A stretch of DNA of 64,000 nt from CAZCSK01 sp964501265. Lineage in GTDB: Bacteria > Actinomycetota > CADDZG01 > JAHWKV01. A program made the position numbers and the translations under genes. Under the pieces are notes generated by a model, which was not told the DNA's origin, ran no database searches, and worked only from the letters and a program-made list of their open reading frames with translations. Below are positions 8,591 to 16,574 of the stretch, piece after piece. The DNA lies in NCBI GenBank assembly GCA_964501265.1, contig CAZCSK010000001.1, positions 62,001 to 126,000 on the forward strand, given 5' to 3'. Numbering within the stretch: the stretch's first letter is position 1; every line of letters begins with the position of its first letter.

Positions 8591-11500
8591 TTAAGTCGCA
8601 AACCAGCCAGCCGCGTCAAAGATCACGTGGACCGTGCCCGTGGGGGACCCGTTGTGGATAGTCACCTTTCCATCTGGGCTCAATCTCACCATCACCAAGT
8701 TCGGGACCGTCTGACCGGGCCGGAAGTTTAGGTTGGACGCCGTCGGCAACGTTGCGTCCGCCGGGAAAAGCGTTAGGTGACCGAATCCGGTAGGGTCGAC
8801 CGCAGTGACGTTCATGACCACAGCGCCTGCTCCCGGCGGTACTCCGCCGAGGCCCGACACCTGGATGTCTCTTGACTCACCCGGCCCGAGTTCAACCAAA
8901 CCTGATTCGCGAGTGTCGAGAATGCGGACGGGTGTGAGTGGGTCGAATTCACCGCCCTCGACTAGCACGGTATCGTCGTTGTACCAACCTGCGACGTCGA
9001 AGATCACGTGGATGGTCCCCGTCGAACCACCGTTGCGGACACTGACCTTGCCGCCGACTCCCGGTTTCAGGATGGCCATGTTGGGAACGGTACTGTTGGT
9101 CGCGTCGAAATTGAGGTTGGAGGTCTCGGGTCTTACTGCACCGGCGGGCCAGACCGTAAGGTGCCCGACACCGCCTGCGTCGACGGCGGTCACGTTGATC
9201 GCCGCAGCCGAAACTCCATTCGTTGGGATCAATCCGCGGCCGGTTATCTGCACATCGATCGTTTGGCCGGGCCCAACCGCCGCGGAGAAACCGCCGTTGC
9301 CGCTGCGCGTGTCGAGGATCCGCGCGGGGTTGAGCGGCGTATATGACCCCGAGTCAACGATGCTCGAGCCATCGGTGTAGTAGCCGGCGACATCGAAGAT
9401 GACATCAGTGGCGCCGGCGAAGTTGTCGATGGTCACCTTCCCATCGGCCCCCAGTTTCACTTTCACCAGATTCGCCACCGTGAGCCCGGGCATGTAATTG
9501 AGGTTGGATGCGTTGGGTCTCGTTTCGCCGCTCGGATACACGGTCAAATGCGAACTCTCGGTCGGGTTCGTCACTGTCACATTCAAAACGACCGAGGACA
9601 CTCCGCTCGCGGGGACTCCCTCGCTGCCCGTGATCTGGATAGCACGAGGCTGGTTCGCCTCCAGAGGTCCCAAGCACGAAGGCGCGCAAGACCCGGTGCC
9701 GTCTCTGGTGTCGAGGATGCGGGTAGGCACCAGCGACACGTAGGCCGGAGGCTCCGGCAGCCAGGTCACAAGCGCGACATCGCTCACCGAAATCGAATCG
9801 AAGGTGACCCTGGCGGTGACTACCGACACGCCTGTAGTCGTCGACGTAAAGGTGAAGGTCACCTTGCCGTCGCCATTCGTAACACCGCTTCCGCTCACCG
9901 GGCTCTCCGCTCCCGTTCCGGCGACGGTGAAAGTGACGGTTGCTCCGACGAACGGCTGCCCGGTGTCTCCCAATACCGTCGCGGTTACGGTGTGATCGGT
10001 CCCGATTACTCTTGCCGCGTCGGAGGGTTCCAGCGCTATACATGACGCGGAGCCTTGTCCCGGCACAAGGATCACATTGGATATCGCAGATGGGTTCGCC
10101 GGATTGGATTGCGTGTCCGTTGCGGGGTTGGCGTCCCAGGTTCTGATGGCAACGTATCGATCCCGGCACGGTTGATGAGCAAATGCGAAGGTCTGCGTCG
10201 CGCTGGGAGTCCCCGGATTCGGGACCCCGGTTGTGAACTGGGTCGCAGAGGCAAAGTTCGCGGGCGTGATCGGAGACGTTGAATATCGGATGTCGTAGCT
10301 TTGCGCGGTTCCGCACATCCCATCGTCGCCTGGCGCGGTCCACGACATCGTGACAGTCGACGACGCAACCGAAAAGGACAGGTTCGAGATCTTGCGCGGC
10401 CGTACTGCGTCGGTTCCCACATTGTTGGTCATCCATCCGTCGTGCCCAAACTCAGGCCACGTTGCGGGACTGCAGTTGTCGGCACCGTTGCCGTTCCAGG
10501 CAAACAAGTTGCCCTCGCGGGTCGAGAAAGAGATGTCACGCATCCCGTCGCCGTTGAAATCGCCTACAGAGGGTGCCCCCACCGACCAGCCTCCGGTGAA
10601 CTTGGGCCATCCATCGGCCGAAAGCGTATTCAAGCCAGGCTCAGTGCCCGCGGCCGAAAAGGCGTGAAAGTCCGAGTACGCGGTGCCGTCCAAAACTTCT
10701 TCCAAGCTGTCGCCGTCGATGTCGGCCGAAGCGGGAGTCGAGAGGAAATGCAGGTCGTTTACTTCCCGTGGGAATGCAGGCAACTGCGCGCGCGACCCGC
10801 CCAGTTCCCAAATCGAAAGATGATTGTCTGAATTCAATTGATCGTCAGGCAGAGCCAGGTCGACGAGTTTGCCCAGCCCCGCGGCGGGGGCCGCCAGTGA
10901 AAGCCCTGTTCCAAGATTGGTGAAGATCGCTCCTCCGACCGCCGGAACAGAAGGACTATCCGCGGAGTTGGATCCTGCACCCACCGAGGACATAAGGAGG
11001 GTACGGTCGCGTCCTTGAGGATCCTTGCCGTAGATCGAGGCACCCGCGCTGTTCAAAATGTAGGCGGGGCCCGCGACTCCGAAGATGCCGACCTCGAGAG
11101 TGTTGCCTCCATTAACATTGCCGATAATCGGCGACCCGTCCGGCCCTTCGCCTACCACGGGCAACAGGTCAATCGCGGCGGTAGCGATCTTTGCGGGCCA
11201 GCCGGGCATGTAGGCGTTTATGTTCGGATGCCCATTCGCTGGCGAACCTGGGCCAGCCCCATGCAGGGATCCATCAGAGAAAAGCGCATAGAGGCGGTTG
11301 TTGCCAGCCTCGAGGCCCGCCGCCGAAGTGATTTGGAGCAGGTTGTCGTCGGTGTTCGGCGCCTCCACATACTGCTCATTGACCGTAGCGAGAACGTCAA
11401 GGGTTCCGTCGCCATTGATGTCGCCAACTGCGGGGCTCACGATCACTTGCCCGCTGTTTTCGCGGTCCGGTCCGTCGTTGTCGAACACGCGTCGCGTCAA

Positions 11501-14251
11501 TGGAGAAACGCCATCGCCGGTGTCAAACTTGGCGGGATCGCGTAGGAACACCGGCCAACCGGGGACTTTCGATCCGCCCAAGTTGAATGCGTAGATGTGG
11601 CGGTCGCCGGCCCCGGCAAGTATCTCCAAGTCGTCGTCGTCGGTTCCGTCCAGGTTGGCCAGTGTTGGCCCGGGGAGGAACCAGCGGGTGGTGCGATTGA
11701 GTTTGCTGCGCTGGTTCACCAAGTCCGGCACGAGGTCGGGGTTGTTGGGAAGGGCGCCGGGCCCAAGATAGTCGCCCGGCACGAGGCCCGGATTGGCCGC
11801 GTAGTATCCGGCGGCACGCTCGTCGGCCTGGGGGGCCGAGTAATTGGGATTGGTTCGCACCGGGAAGCCTGGCAGCGCAACACCAAAACGGTCGACGGCA
11901 TGCAAGCGCCCCTGAAAGTCTCCGAATACGACCTCGAGCTCACCGTCACGGTTCAGGTCACCTACCGCGGGGCTTCGCAGTATGGCGGCGCGCGCGGGGG
12001 TGGATATCTCGCCCGATGAATATCCCGGAGAAGCGTGCTGCGGCTGCGGCCATGCATATACCGGCCATCCGGGAAGCTCGCCTCCGGTCGATGTGTACGC
12101 GTGGACCTCGCCATTTGACGTAGCGACGATCAATTCGTCCTTGCCGTCGTTGTTAAGGTCGGCAAAACGAGGAGGGGCGGCGCCGTCGCCCTGAAGGTCC
12201 TTTGGGAATCCAGCGATCAGCGCTGGATCGCTGTGGAAGTTGAAGTTCTTGGTGCCGATTCCCTTCGCGACTCCGGGAACCGCAGCCCCGGCCGCATCCT
12301 TGGCCGTGACTTCCAATTGAACGATGATCCCGAACTTGTCGGGGAACTGGCGGTTCTCGTGATCTCCGCGGCCGGTCGCAGGATCAACCGCAGGTCCACT
12401 GCTTGTTCCTACGGGGCCGTTGGCAATAAGCAGAGCGGCCGCTATGGAAGATGAACTTATCGTCGCAAGATTGCCTGAGATTGGCGCGGTCTGATCGCCA
12501 AGGTTTGTCATAGTCACGCCCGTCGTGACGTAGGCCGGGTCGGCGTTGTTGTCACGCCACGACCAAACGCCCCACTTGACCGCGTAGGAATATTTTGCCG
12601 ACCGACGAGCGGCCACGGTTCCTGCAATCACGACATTCGCCGCTCCCGGATCGACGGTCGCAAACCACTTTGGCGTCGTAATATCCGCCTCCGGCGGAAT
12701 CTTGCCCCCGATCACGGTGTCCACCATTTTCTTAGCGTTCACACGCCCGTATCCGAAGAACGGATCCCAACCGGCCGTTGCGGGATAACGCTCGGTGTCG
12801 GCCAAGTCAGGCCGCGCTGTGTAAAGGACCGGCGTCACGAAATTGATGTCATCGGCTGTAGTGGAAATGATCTGGTCGATCTCTTCGGCTGAAACAGCGC
12901 GTCCGGCAGGGACTCCACCGGCCCCGTCGAGGGTGCCGTAATCGTCCAGTTGTCCCTTGGCAACTTGGTTGCGAGCCGAAGCGTAGATCAACCCGGCCAT
13001 GCCCGACGTCCGGCCCACGGCCTCCGAAGAACACGAATTCGACGGTACGGCGGCCGTAATGTACGCGCCGTAGTTGGTGCAACCTCGGAATTGCAGGTAA
13101 GAGGCAATCCCCGGGGGCTCGCCGCCGAGATCCTCGGGCTCACCGATCGAGTTAAAGGTGACGCCGTGCTCGAGCACAGAGGGCTGGTTGTGGTGGCCGG
13201 CCGATTCGTCGGCGGCCGAGGCGATCAAGACCACGCCGCGACGATAAGCGTAATCGATGGCTTGCTGCGCAAAACGAGAGCTGTTCAAAGTTCCAAGGGC
13301 CGACTGGATCACCGATGCGCCGTTGTCGGTCGCGTAGACAACGCCCTCGGCAAAGTTGTTCACGTCGGCTATGAAAGAGTCGCCGACGCGCATGGGCATC
13401 ACCATGCAGTTGGGGCAGACGCCAGCATCGCCACCGTTGTTTACTTCGGCCGTAGAGTCGCGGGCCTCGCCGGTTCCGTGGCCGTAGTCGACCTCGTCGT
13501 AAGGGTCATTGTCGTCTTCATATGTATCCCACCCGACGAAGTCATCCTTGTAGCCGTTGGTATCCGTATCGACGCCGTCGGAAAATTTGAAGATCAAGTC
13601 TTCGGGGTCGATGATGCCGTTGGCGTTGTAGTCGGTGTCGGCGGATGCCACTGCCCCGCGCACTCGGGAGTCGCCGGTGCCGCCGCAGTTATTCTCGTCC
13701 TCCCAGTCGGGGCAATAGTCCTTGATGTTGAAGATGCCGTCGGCGTTGCGGTCGTAAGCGTCGTTGGGATGTCCGGTGCCCCAATCGGGAAGTGGAAGTT
13801 CGCCGCGGTTCAGCCAGACTTTGTTGTTGAGGTCGCGCATGGCGCCTAAATTCCGCCATTGGATGCCGGAATCGTGGACGGCGATTACAACATCGGGTCG
13901 ACCAGTGGTCTTCTCCCAAGCCAGGTCGATAGAGGCGCCGGTCACGCCGTTCAGCTCCTGTGCGTTGGCATTGATCGCGGGGTTACAATTCTCGTGCTTG
14001 GGCGAGTACAGGTCGCACGCGTTCTTGGAACTGTACTTCCAGTCGTCGCCCCCCAGATCGCCGGGTGGATATTGCGATGGAGCAATGAACATGTAGTTCT
14101 GGTAAGCGTAAGGGTCGGAGTCGTCGGCCCCCGTCCCCCTGAATGGGAACACGGCCACGGCGGGGGCCGCGTAAGCCCAGACGAAGAGGACAGTGATTGG
14201 AATCGCCAGAACCCGCCTCAAGCGTCGTGCCCTATTCCCAGACACGGACAT
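8591..14251 (-). CDS. Giant subtilase-family (S8) exoprotein with FG-GAP repeats and RILDTR/DVAGWY triplet
   Basis: 1886 residues. A signal peptide (LAIPITVLFVWAYAAPAVA) is followed by an S8 domain: D127 in VVIAVHDSGI, H258 in DYGHGTGE and S416 in GRTSGMAG. Where active subtilases have AAGN for the oxyanion hole, this one reads SAADES (D348). Calcium-loop inserts (DRNADGIFNIKDYCPD, DYNANGIIDPEDL) interrupt the domain. About seven FG-GAP/VCBS-like repeats follow (DLNNDGKDELIVA, DFNGDGMRDISFS), probably a beta-propeller, then an Fn3-like and a Big_1-like Ig domain, then the C-terminal triplet. The ATG at 14251 has GAGAGGAG seven bases upstream. Secreted; either a specialised protease or a weakly active surface protein. 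Confidence 0.88.
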   Translation of the reverse strand: MSVSGNRARRLRRVLAIPITVLFVWAYAAPAVAVFPFRGTGADDSDPYAYQNYMFIAPSQYPPGDLGGDDWKYSSKNACDLYSPKHENCNPAINANAQELNGVTGASIDLAWEKTTGRPDVVIAVHDSGIQWRNLGAMRDLNNKVWLNRGELPLPDWGTGHPNDAYDRNADGIFNIKDYCPDWEDENNCGGTGDSRVRGAVASADTDYNANGIIDPEDLIFKFSDGVDTDTNGYKDDFVGWDTYEDDNDPYDEVDYGHGTGEARDSTAEVNNGGDAGVCPNCMVMPMRVGDSFIADVNNFAEGVVYATDNGASVIQSALGTLNSSRFAQQAIDYAYRRGVVLIASAADESAGHHNQPSVLEHGVTFNSIGEPEDLGGEPPGIASYLQFRGCTNYGAYITAAVPSNSCSSEAVGRTSGMAGLIYASARNQVAKGQLDDYGTLDGAGGVPAGRAVSAEEIDQIISTTADDINFVTPVLYTARPDLADTERYPATAGWDPFFGYGRVNAKKMVDTVIGGKIPPEADITTPKWFATVDPGAANVVIAGTVAARRSAKYSYAVKWGVWSWRDNNADPAYVTTGVTMTNLGDQTAPISGNLATISSSSIAAALLIANGPVGTSSGPAVDPATGRGDHENRQFPDKFGIIVQLEVTAKDAAGAAVPGVAKGIGTKNFNFHSDPALIAGFPKDLQGDGAAPPRFADLNNDGKDELIVATSNGEVHAYTSTGGELPGWPVYAWPQPQHASPGYSSGEISTPARAAILRSPAVGDLNRDGELEVVFGDFQGRLHAVDRFGVALPGFPVRTNPNYSAPQADERAAGYYAANPGLVPGDYLGPGALPNNPDLVPDLVNQRSKLNRTTRWFLPGPTLANLDGTDDDDLEILAGAGDRHIYAFNLGGSKVPGWPVFLRDPAKFDTGDGVSPLTRRVFDNDGPDRENSGQVIVSPAVGDINGDGTLDVLATVNEQYVEAPNTDDNLLQITSAAGLEAGNNRLYALFSDGSLHGAGPGSPANGHPNINAYMPGWPAKIATAAIDLLPVVGEGPDGSPIIGNVNGGNTLEVGIFGVAGPAYILNSAGASIYGKDPQGRDRTLLMSSVGAGSNSADSPSVPAVGGAIFTNLGTGLSLAAPAAGLGKLVDLALPDDQLNSDNHLSIWELGGSRAQLPAFPREVNDLHFLSTPASADIDGDSLEEVLDGTAYSDFHAFSAAGTEPGLNTLSADGWPKFTGGWSVGAPSVGDFNGDGMRDISFSTREGNLFAWNGNGADNCSPATWPEFGHDGWMTNNVGTDAVRPRKISNLSFSVASSTVTMSWTAPGDDGMCGTAQSYDIRYSTSPITPANFASATQFTTGVPNPGTPSATQTFAFAHQPCRDRYVAIRTWDANPATDTQSNPANPSAISNVILVPGQGSASCIALEPSDAARVIGTDHTVTATVLGDTGQPFVGATVTFTVAGTGAESPVSGSGVTNGDGKVTFTFTSTTTGVSVVTARVTFDSISVSDVALVTWLPEPPAYVSLVPTRILDTRDGTGSCAPSCLGPLEANQPRAIQITGSEGVPASGVSSVVLNVTVTNPTESSHLTVYPSGETRPNASNLNYMPGLTVANLVKVKLGADGKVTIDNFAGATDVIFDVAGYYTDGSSIVDSGSYTPLNPARILDTRSGNGGFSAAVGPGQTIDVQITGRGLIPTNGVSAAAINVTAVDAGGVGHLTVWPAGAVRPETSNLNFDATNSTVPNMAILKPGVGGKVSVRNGGSTGTIHVIFDVAGWYNDDTVLVEGGEFDPLTPVRILDTRESGLVELGPGESRDIQVSGLGGVPPGAGAVVMNVTAVDPTGFGHLTLFPADATLPTASNLNFRPGQTVPNLVMVRLSPDGKVTIHNGSPTGTVHVIFDAAGWFAT
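8594..9745 (-). repeat. C-terminal RILDTR/DVAGWY module triplet, copy B
   Basis: Same three-module layout as at 3167-4310. The first module has CAPSC after RILDTRDGTGS, the second starts TPLNPARILDTRSG, and the third reads LGPGESRDIQVSGLGG. The protein stops at AGWFAT, directly after the third module. Confidence 0.85.
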
Positions 14252-14280
14252 ACGGGTCTCCTCTCGTGCTCCGGTTACCT

Positions 14281-14323
14281 CGAGTTTGAAAACTCGGTTC
14301 GAAACGAAGCCTTGGTGAGTATA
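14281..14323 (-). promoter_or_regulatory. Possible -10 box and inverted repeat upstream of the subtilase gene
   Basis: On the minus strand TATACT (14323-14318) is a good -10 hexamer; no convincing -35 lies upstream of it. Between it and the ATG at 14251 is a near-perfect palindrome (14281-14296, arms CGAGTTT/AAACTCG) that could be an operator or a small hairpin in the leader. Confidence 0.35.
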
Positions 14324-14357
14324 TCTCCCCTGCGAAGGGCGCAGAGTCTCACGCGCG

Positions 14358-14386
14358 AAAGCGGCCCCCCGAAGGGGGCCGCTTTT
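14358..14386 (-). terminator. GC-rich hairpin terminator after the 14421-15284 gene
   Basis: Arms GCGGCCCCC (14361-14369) and GGGGGCCGC (14374-14382) pair around a four-base loop, extended by AAA/TTT. The short T-runs on both sides make it usable in either direction. It separates the tandem gene pair from the subtilase promoter. Confidence 0.75.
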
Positions 14387-14420
14387 CGTTACTAAGTGTG
14401 CGTTAGAAACGACGGGCCGG

Positions 14421-15284
14421 CTACGTCACCGTGCCGCAGATCGCGTAGGCTCTAAACGTGATGGCACCCGCAGTCCCGTTGTTCATATAGACCCTCCAGA
14501 CTGTAGTGCTTTCCGGATAGCTGCTGTTCACGTCTTGATCCACGCTGGAGCTGGAACCAAAGGCTCCGCCACCCAGCAACGCCTTGCCCGCAGGGCAAGT
14601 CGCCGTCGCTGTTGACTGCACGCCGGCGGGCCCGCTGACAGTTGCGCCGGTGACGATTTGGTACCCAGGGACACCTGGGGTTGCGGGTAGCGTTGCGAAG
14701 TAGCCCTGGACGTCGGCAACGATCTCTACCGCGCTTGCGTCGGCCTGGATAGTGAAGTCGGACGTGCATCCTCCCGCAGGGGGAGCGGCCGGGTCGCAGA
14801 GCTTGATAGAAACTGCGTTGGCGATGTTCAGGTTCGGGAGCGCGGCGTAGTTGATGATGCTTGCGTTGGGAGCCACCCCGGATGGACTGTACGGCCATGC
14901 CTGAAGGTCTCCTGCACCTGCCGGACTGACCGCCACGAAGTTAATAATGGCGGCGGTAGCTCCACTGGGGACCCCGCAGCCTGTAGTGCTGCCTCCCTGG
15001 CTGGCCATAGTAGCGGCACCGGTCACTCTGAAGTTACGCGTCGTGTTGGCAGCGAGCGGCCCGCCGCCTGCTCCTCGGGTGTCGATAATCCGGCAAGGCG
15101 CTACCGGCGTGTAGACCAGATCGGCCGCTGAATCCCCGACTGCAAGAGGTGCTGGACCATTGGACTCAACCCCGGTCGGTGTGGGAACATCACTTTTGCT
15201 GGACGCCTCACCGTATGCGGCGGACGCGAGTGCTATTAATGCACATGCAACTACTACTGCCAGTTTCCCAGACGACTTCTTCAT
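14421..15284 (-). CDS. Secreted protein: divergent RILDTR/DVAGWY module plus C-terminal AYAICG-type domain
   Basis: About 287 residues from the second of two adjacent ATGs (15287 or 15284); AGGAGG sits immediately upstream, which favours the second. The signal peptide is MKKSSGKLAVVVACALIALA. A single divergent module follows: TPVAPCRIIDTRG, AAIINFVAVSP, LQAWPYSPSG, NIANAVSIKL and EIVADVQGYF correspond in order to the blocks of the larger proteins' modules. The C-terminal about 85 residues (CPAGKALLGGGA, SYPESTTVWRVY, AYAICGTV) resemble a small domain common in actinobacterial exoproteins. The first about 210 residues are identical to the neighbour at 15421. Function unknown. Confidence 0.8.
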   Translation of the reverse strand: MKKSSGKLAVVVACALIALASAAYGEASSKSDVPTPTGVESNGPAPLAVGDSAADLVYTPVAPCRIIDTRGAGGGPLAANTTRNFRVTGAATMASQGGSTTGCGVPSGATAAIINFVAVSPAGAGDLQAWPYSPSGVAPNASIINYAALPNLNIANAVSIKLCDPAAPPAGGCTSDFTIQADASAVEIVADVQGYFATLPATPGVPGYQIVTGATVSGPAGVQSTATATCPAGKALLGGGAFGSSSSVDQDVNSSYPESTTVWRVYMNNGTAGAITFRAYAICGTVT

Positions 15285-15328
15285 CATTCCTCCTGCGGTT
15301 GGCGAAGGCTGTTTTTTACCATGGGCCC
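14697..15328. repeat. 632-base direct repeat, copy 1
   Basis: Matches 15874-16505 at an offset of 1177 bases with three differences by eye (at 14721, 14746 and 15316). It covers the leader, Shine-Dalgarno, signal peptide and module of the tandem genes and stops abruptly at the end of the module (QGYF). Confidence 0.95.
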
Positions 15329-15420
15329 AAAAATATTGCAACTCAAATTAGCAACCGCAGTCCAACGTGCGAAAGCCCTTACGAAACCACGGCGCAGAGA
15401 GACGCGCTGCGCGGCGGGGC

Positions 15421-16461
15421 TTACGGGTTGGCGACCAGGAGCTGCGTTGTCACGCGCAGTGCCCCGCCGGCGCCGCGGCGGCCGGACAGGGTCAGCGTCG
15501 CGACCGGGACGTCCTCGCCGGTCTCCGATGAGATCTGGATGGTGCGCGTGACGAACCCCGCGGTCTGGGCGATGTGGCCGGCAGTGCCTGCCGCGATCAC
15601 CCCGCCCGTCGGGATCCCGGCATCACTCGCGATCGGCGTGTGGGAGAAGCCGAGCGTCGCGCCGGAGAGGTTGGCGATCTCGATGTCGAAGCCGTCGACC
15701 GCCGCTGTGATCGAGACGCTGCACATGCCCGTGATCTCGACGAGCTTGCGCTTGAAGTCGGCGCCGGGCTGGACCGTGCCGCTGTCGAAGGCTGCCGTTG
15801 AGGCGCCCTGCGCCGGGATCGGCATGGTGCTGCCGGCCTGGCCGACGAAGTTCTGGTCGAGCGCCAGGCTGCTGAAGTAGCCCTGGACGTCGGCAACAAT
15901 CTCTACCGCGCTTGCGTCGGCTTGGATAGTGAAGTCGGACGTGCATCCTCCCGCAGGGGGAGCGGCCGGGTCGCAGAGCTTGATAGAAACTGCGTTGGCG
16001 ATGTTCAGGTTCGGGAGCGCGGCGTAGTTGATGATGCTTGCGTTGGGAGCCACCCCGGATGGACTGTACGGCCATGCCTGAAGGTCTCCTGCACCTGCCG
16101 GACTGACCGCCACGAAGTTAATAATGGCGGCGGTAGCTCCACTGGGGACCCCGCAGCCTGTAGTGCTGCCTCCCTGGCTGGCCATAGTAGCGGCACCGGT
16201 CACTCTGAAGTTACGCGTCGTGTTGGCAGCGAGCGGCCCGCCGCCTGCTCCTCGGGTGTCGATAATCCGGCAAGGCGCTACCGGCGTGTAGACCAGATCG
16301 GCCGCTGAATCCCCGACTGCAAGAGGTGCTGGACCATTGGACTCAACCCCGGTCGGTGTGGGAACATCACTTTTGCTGGACGCCTCACCGTATGCGGCGG
16401 ACGCGAGTGCTATTAATGCACATGCAACTACTACTGCCAGTTTCCCAGACGACTTCTTCAT
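15421..16461 (-). CDS. Secreted protein: same N-terminal half as its neighbour, unrelated GC-rich C-terminal half
   Basis: About 346 residues from the ATG at 16461 (or 16464). Signal peptide and divergent RILDTR-like module are identical in protein to the downstream gene. After QGYF the sequence changes to an unrelated domain of about 150 residues (starting SSLALDQNFVGQAG, with ITGMCSVSITAAVDGFDIEI and ending RVTTQLLVANP), predicted mainly beta. This 3' part (15421-15873) is visibly richer in GC than the shared part, with C/G-ending codons throughout, consistent with a different origin. No family recognised for this half. The pair looks like one exported scaffold carrying alternative C-terminal payloads. 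Confidence 0.8.
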   Translation of the reverse strand: MKKSSGKLAVVVACALIALASAAYGEASSKSDVPTPTGVESNGPAPLAVGDSAADLVYTPVAPCRIIDTRGAGGGPLAANTTRNFRVTGAATMASQGGSTTGCGVPSGATAAIINFVAVSPAGAGDLQAWPYSPSGVAPNASIINYAALPNLNIANAVSIKLCDPAAPPAGGCTSDFTIQADASAVEIVADVQGYFSSLALDQNFVGQAGSTMPIPAQGASTAAFDSGTVQPGADFKRKLVEITGMCSVSITAAVDGFDIEIANLSGATLGFSHTPIASDAGIPTGGVIAAGTAGHIAQTAGFVTRTIQISSETGEDVPVATLTLSGRRGAGGALRVTTQLLVANP

Positions 16462-16505
16462 CATTCCTCCTGCGGTTGGCGAAGGCTGTTTTCTACCATG
16501 GGCCC
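15874..16505. repeat. 632-base direct repeat, copy 2
   Basis: Second copy of the block at 14697-15328. The two differences inside the coding part are silent, so duplication or conversion is recent. Confidence 0.95.
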
Positions 16506-16574
16506 CTGAAGTATTGCGCCTGGACTGGGGTTCCCCCACGCGGGGCCTATTGTGACGTCTTCTCCCCCTGGGAA

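Noticed and set aside
9405..10436. 343-codon minus-strand frame in a different phase inside the 8591-14251 gene
   Set aside because: Product is Arg/His/Asp-rich without motifs, while the main frame there encodes Fn3/Ig-like domains and the module triplet.
12950..13849. 299-codon plus-strand frame
   Set aside because: Lies opposite the subtilase catalytic domain, whose motifs and calcium loops clearly set the coding strand.
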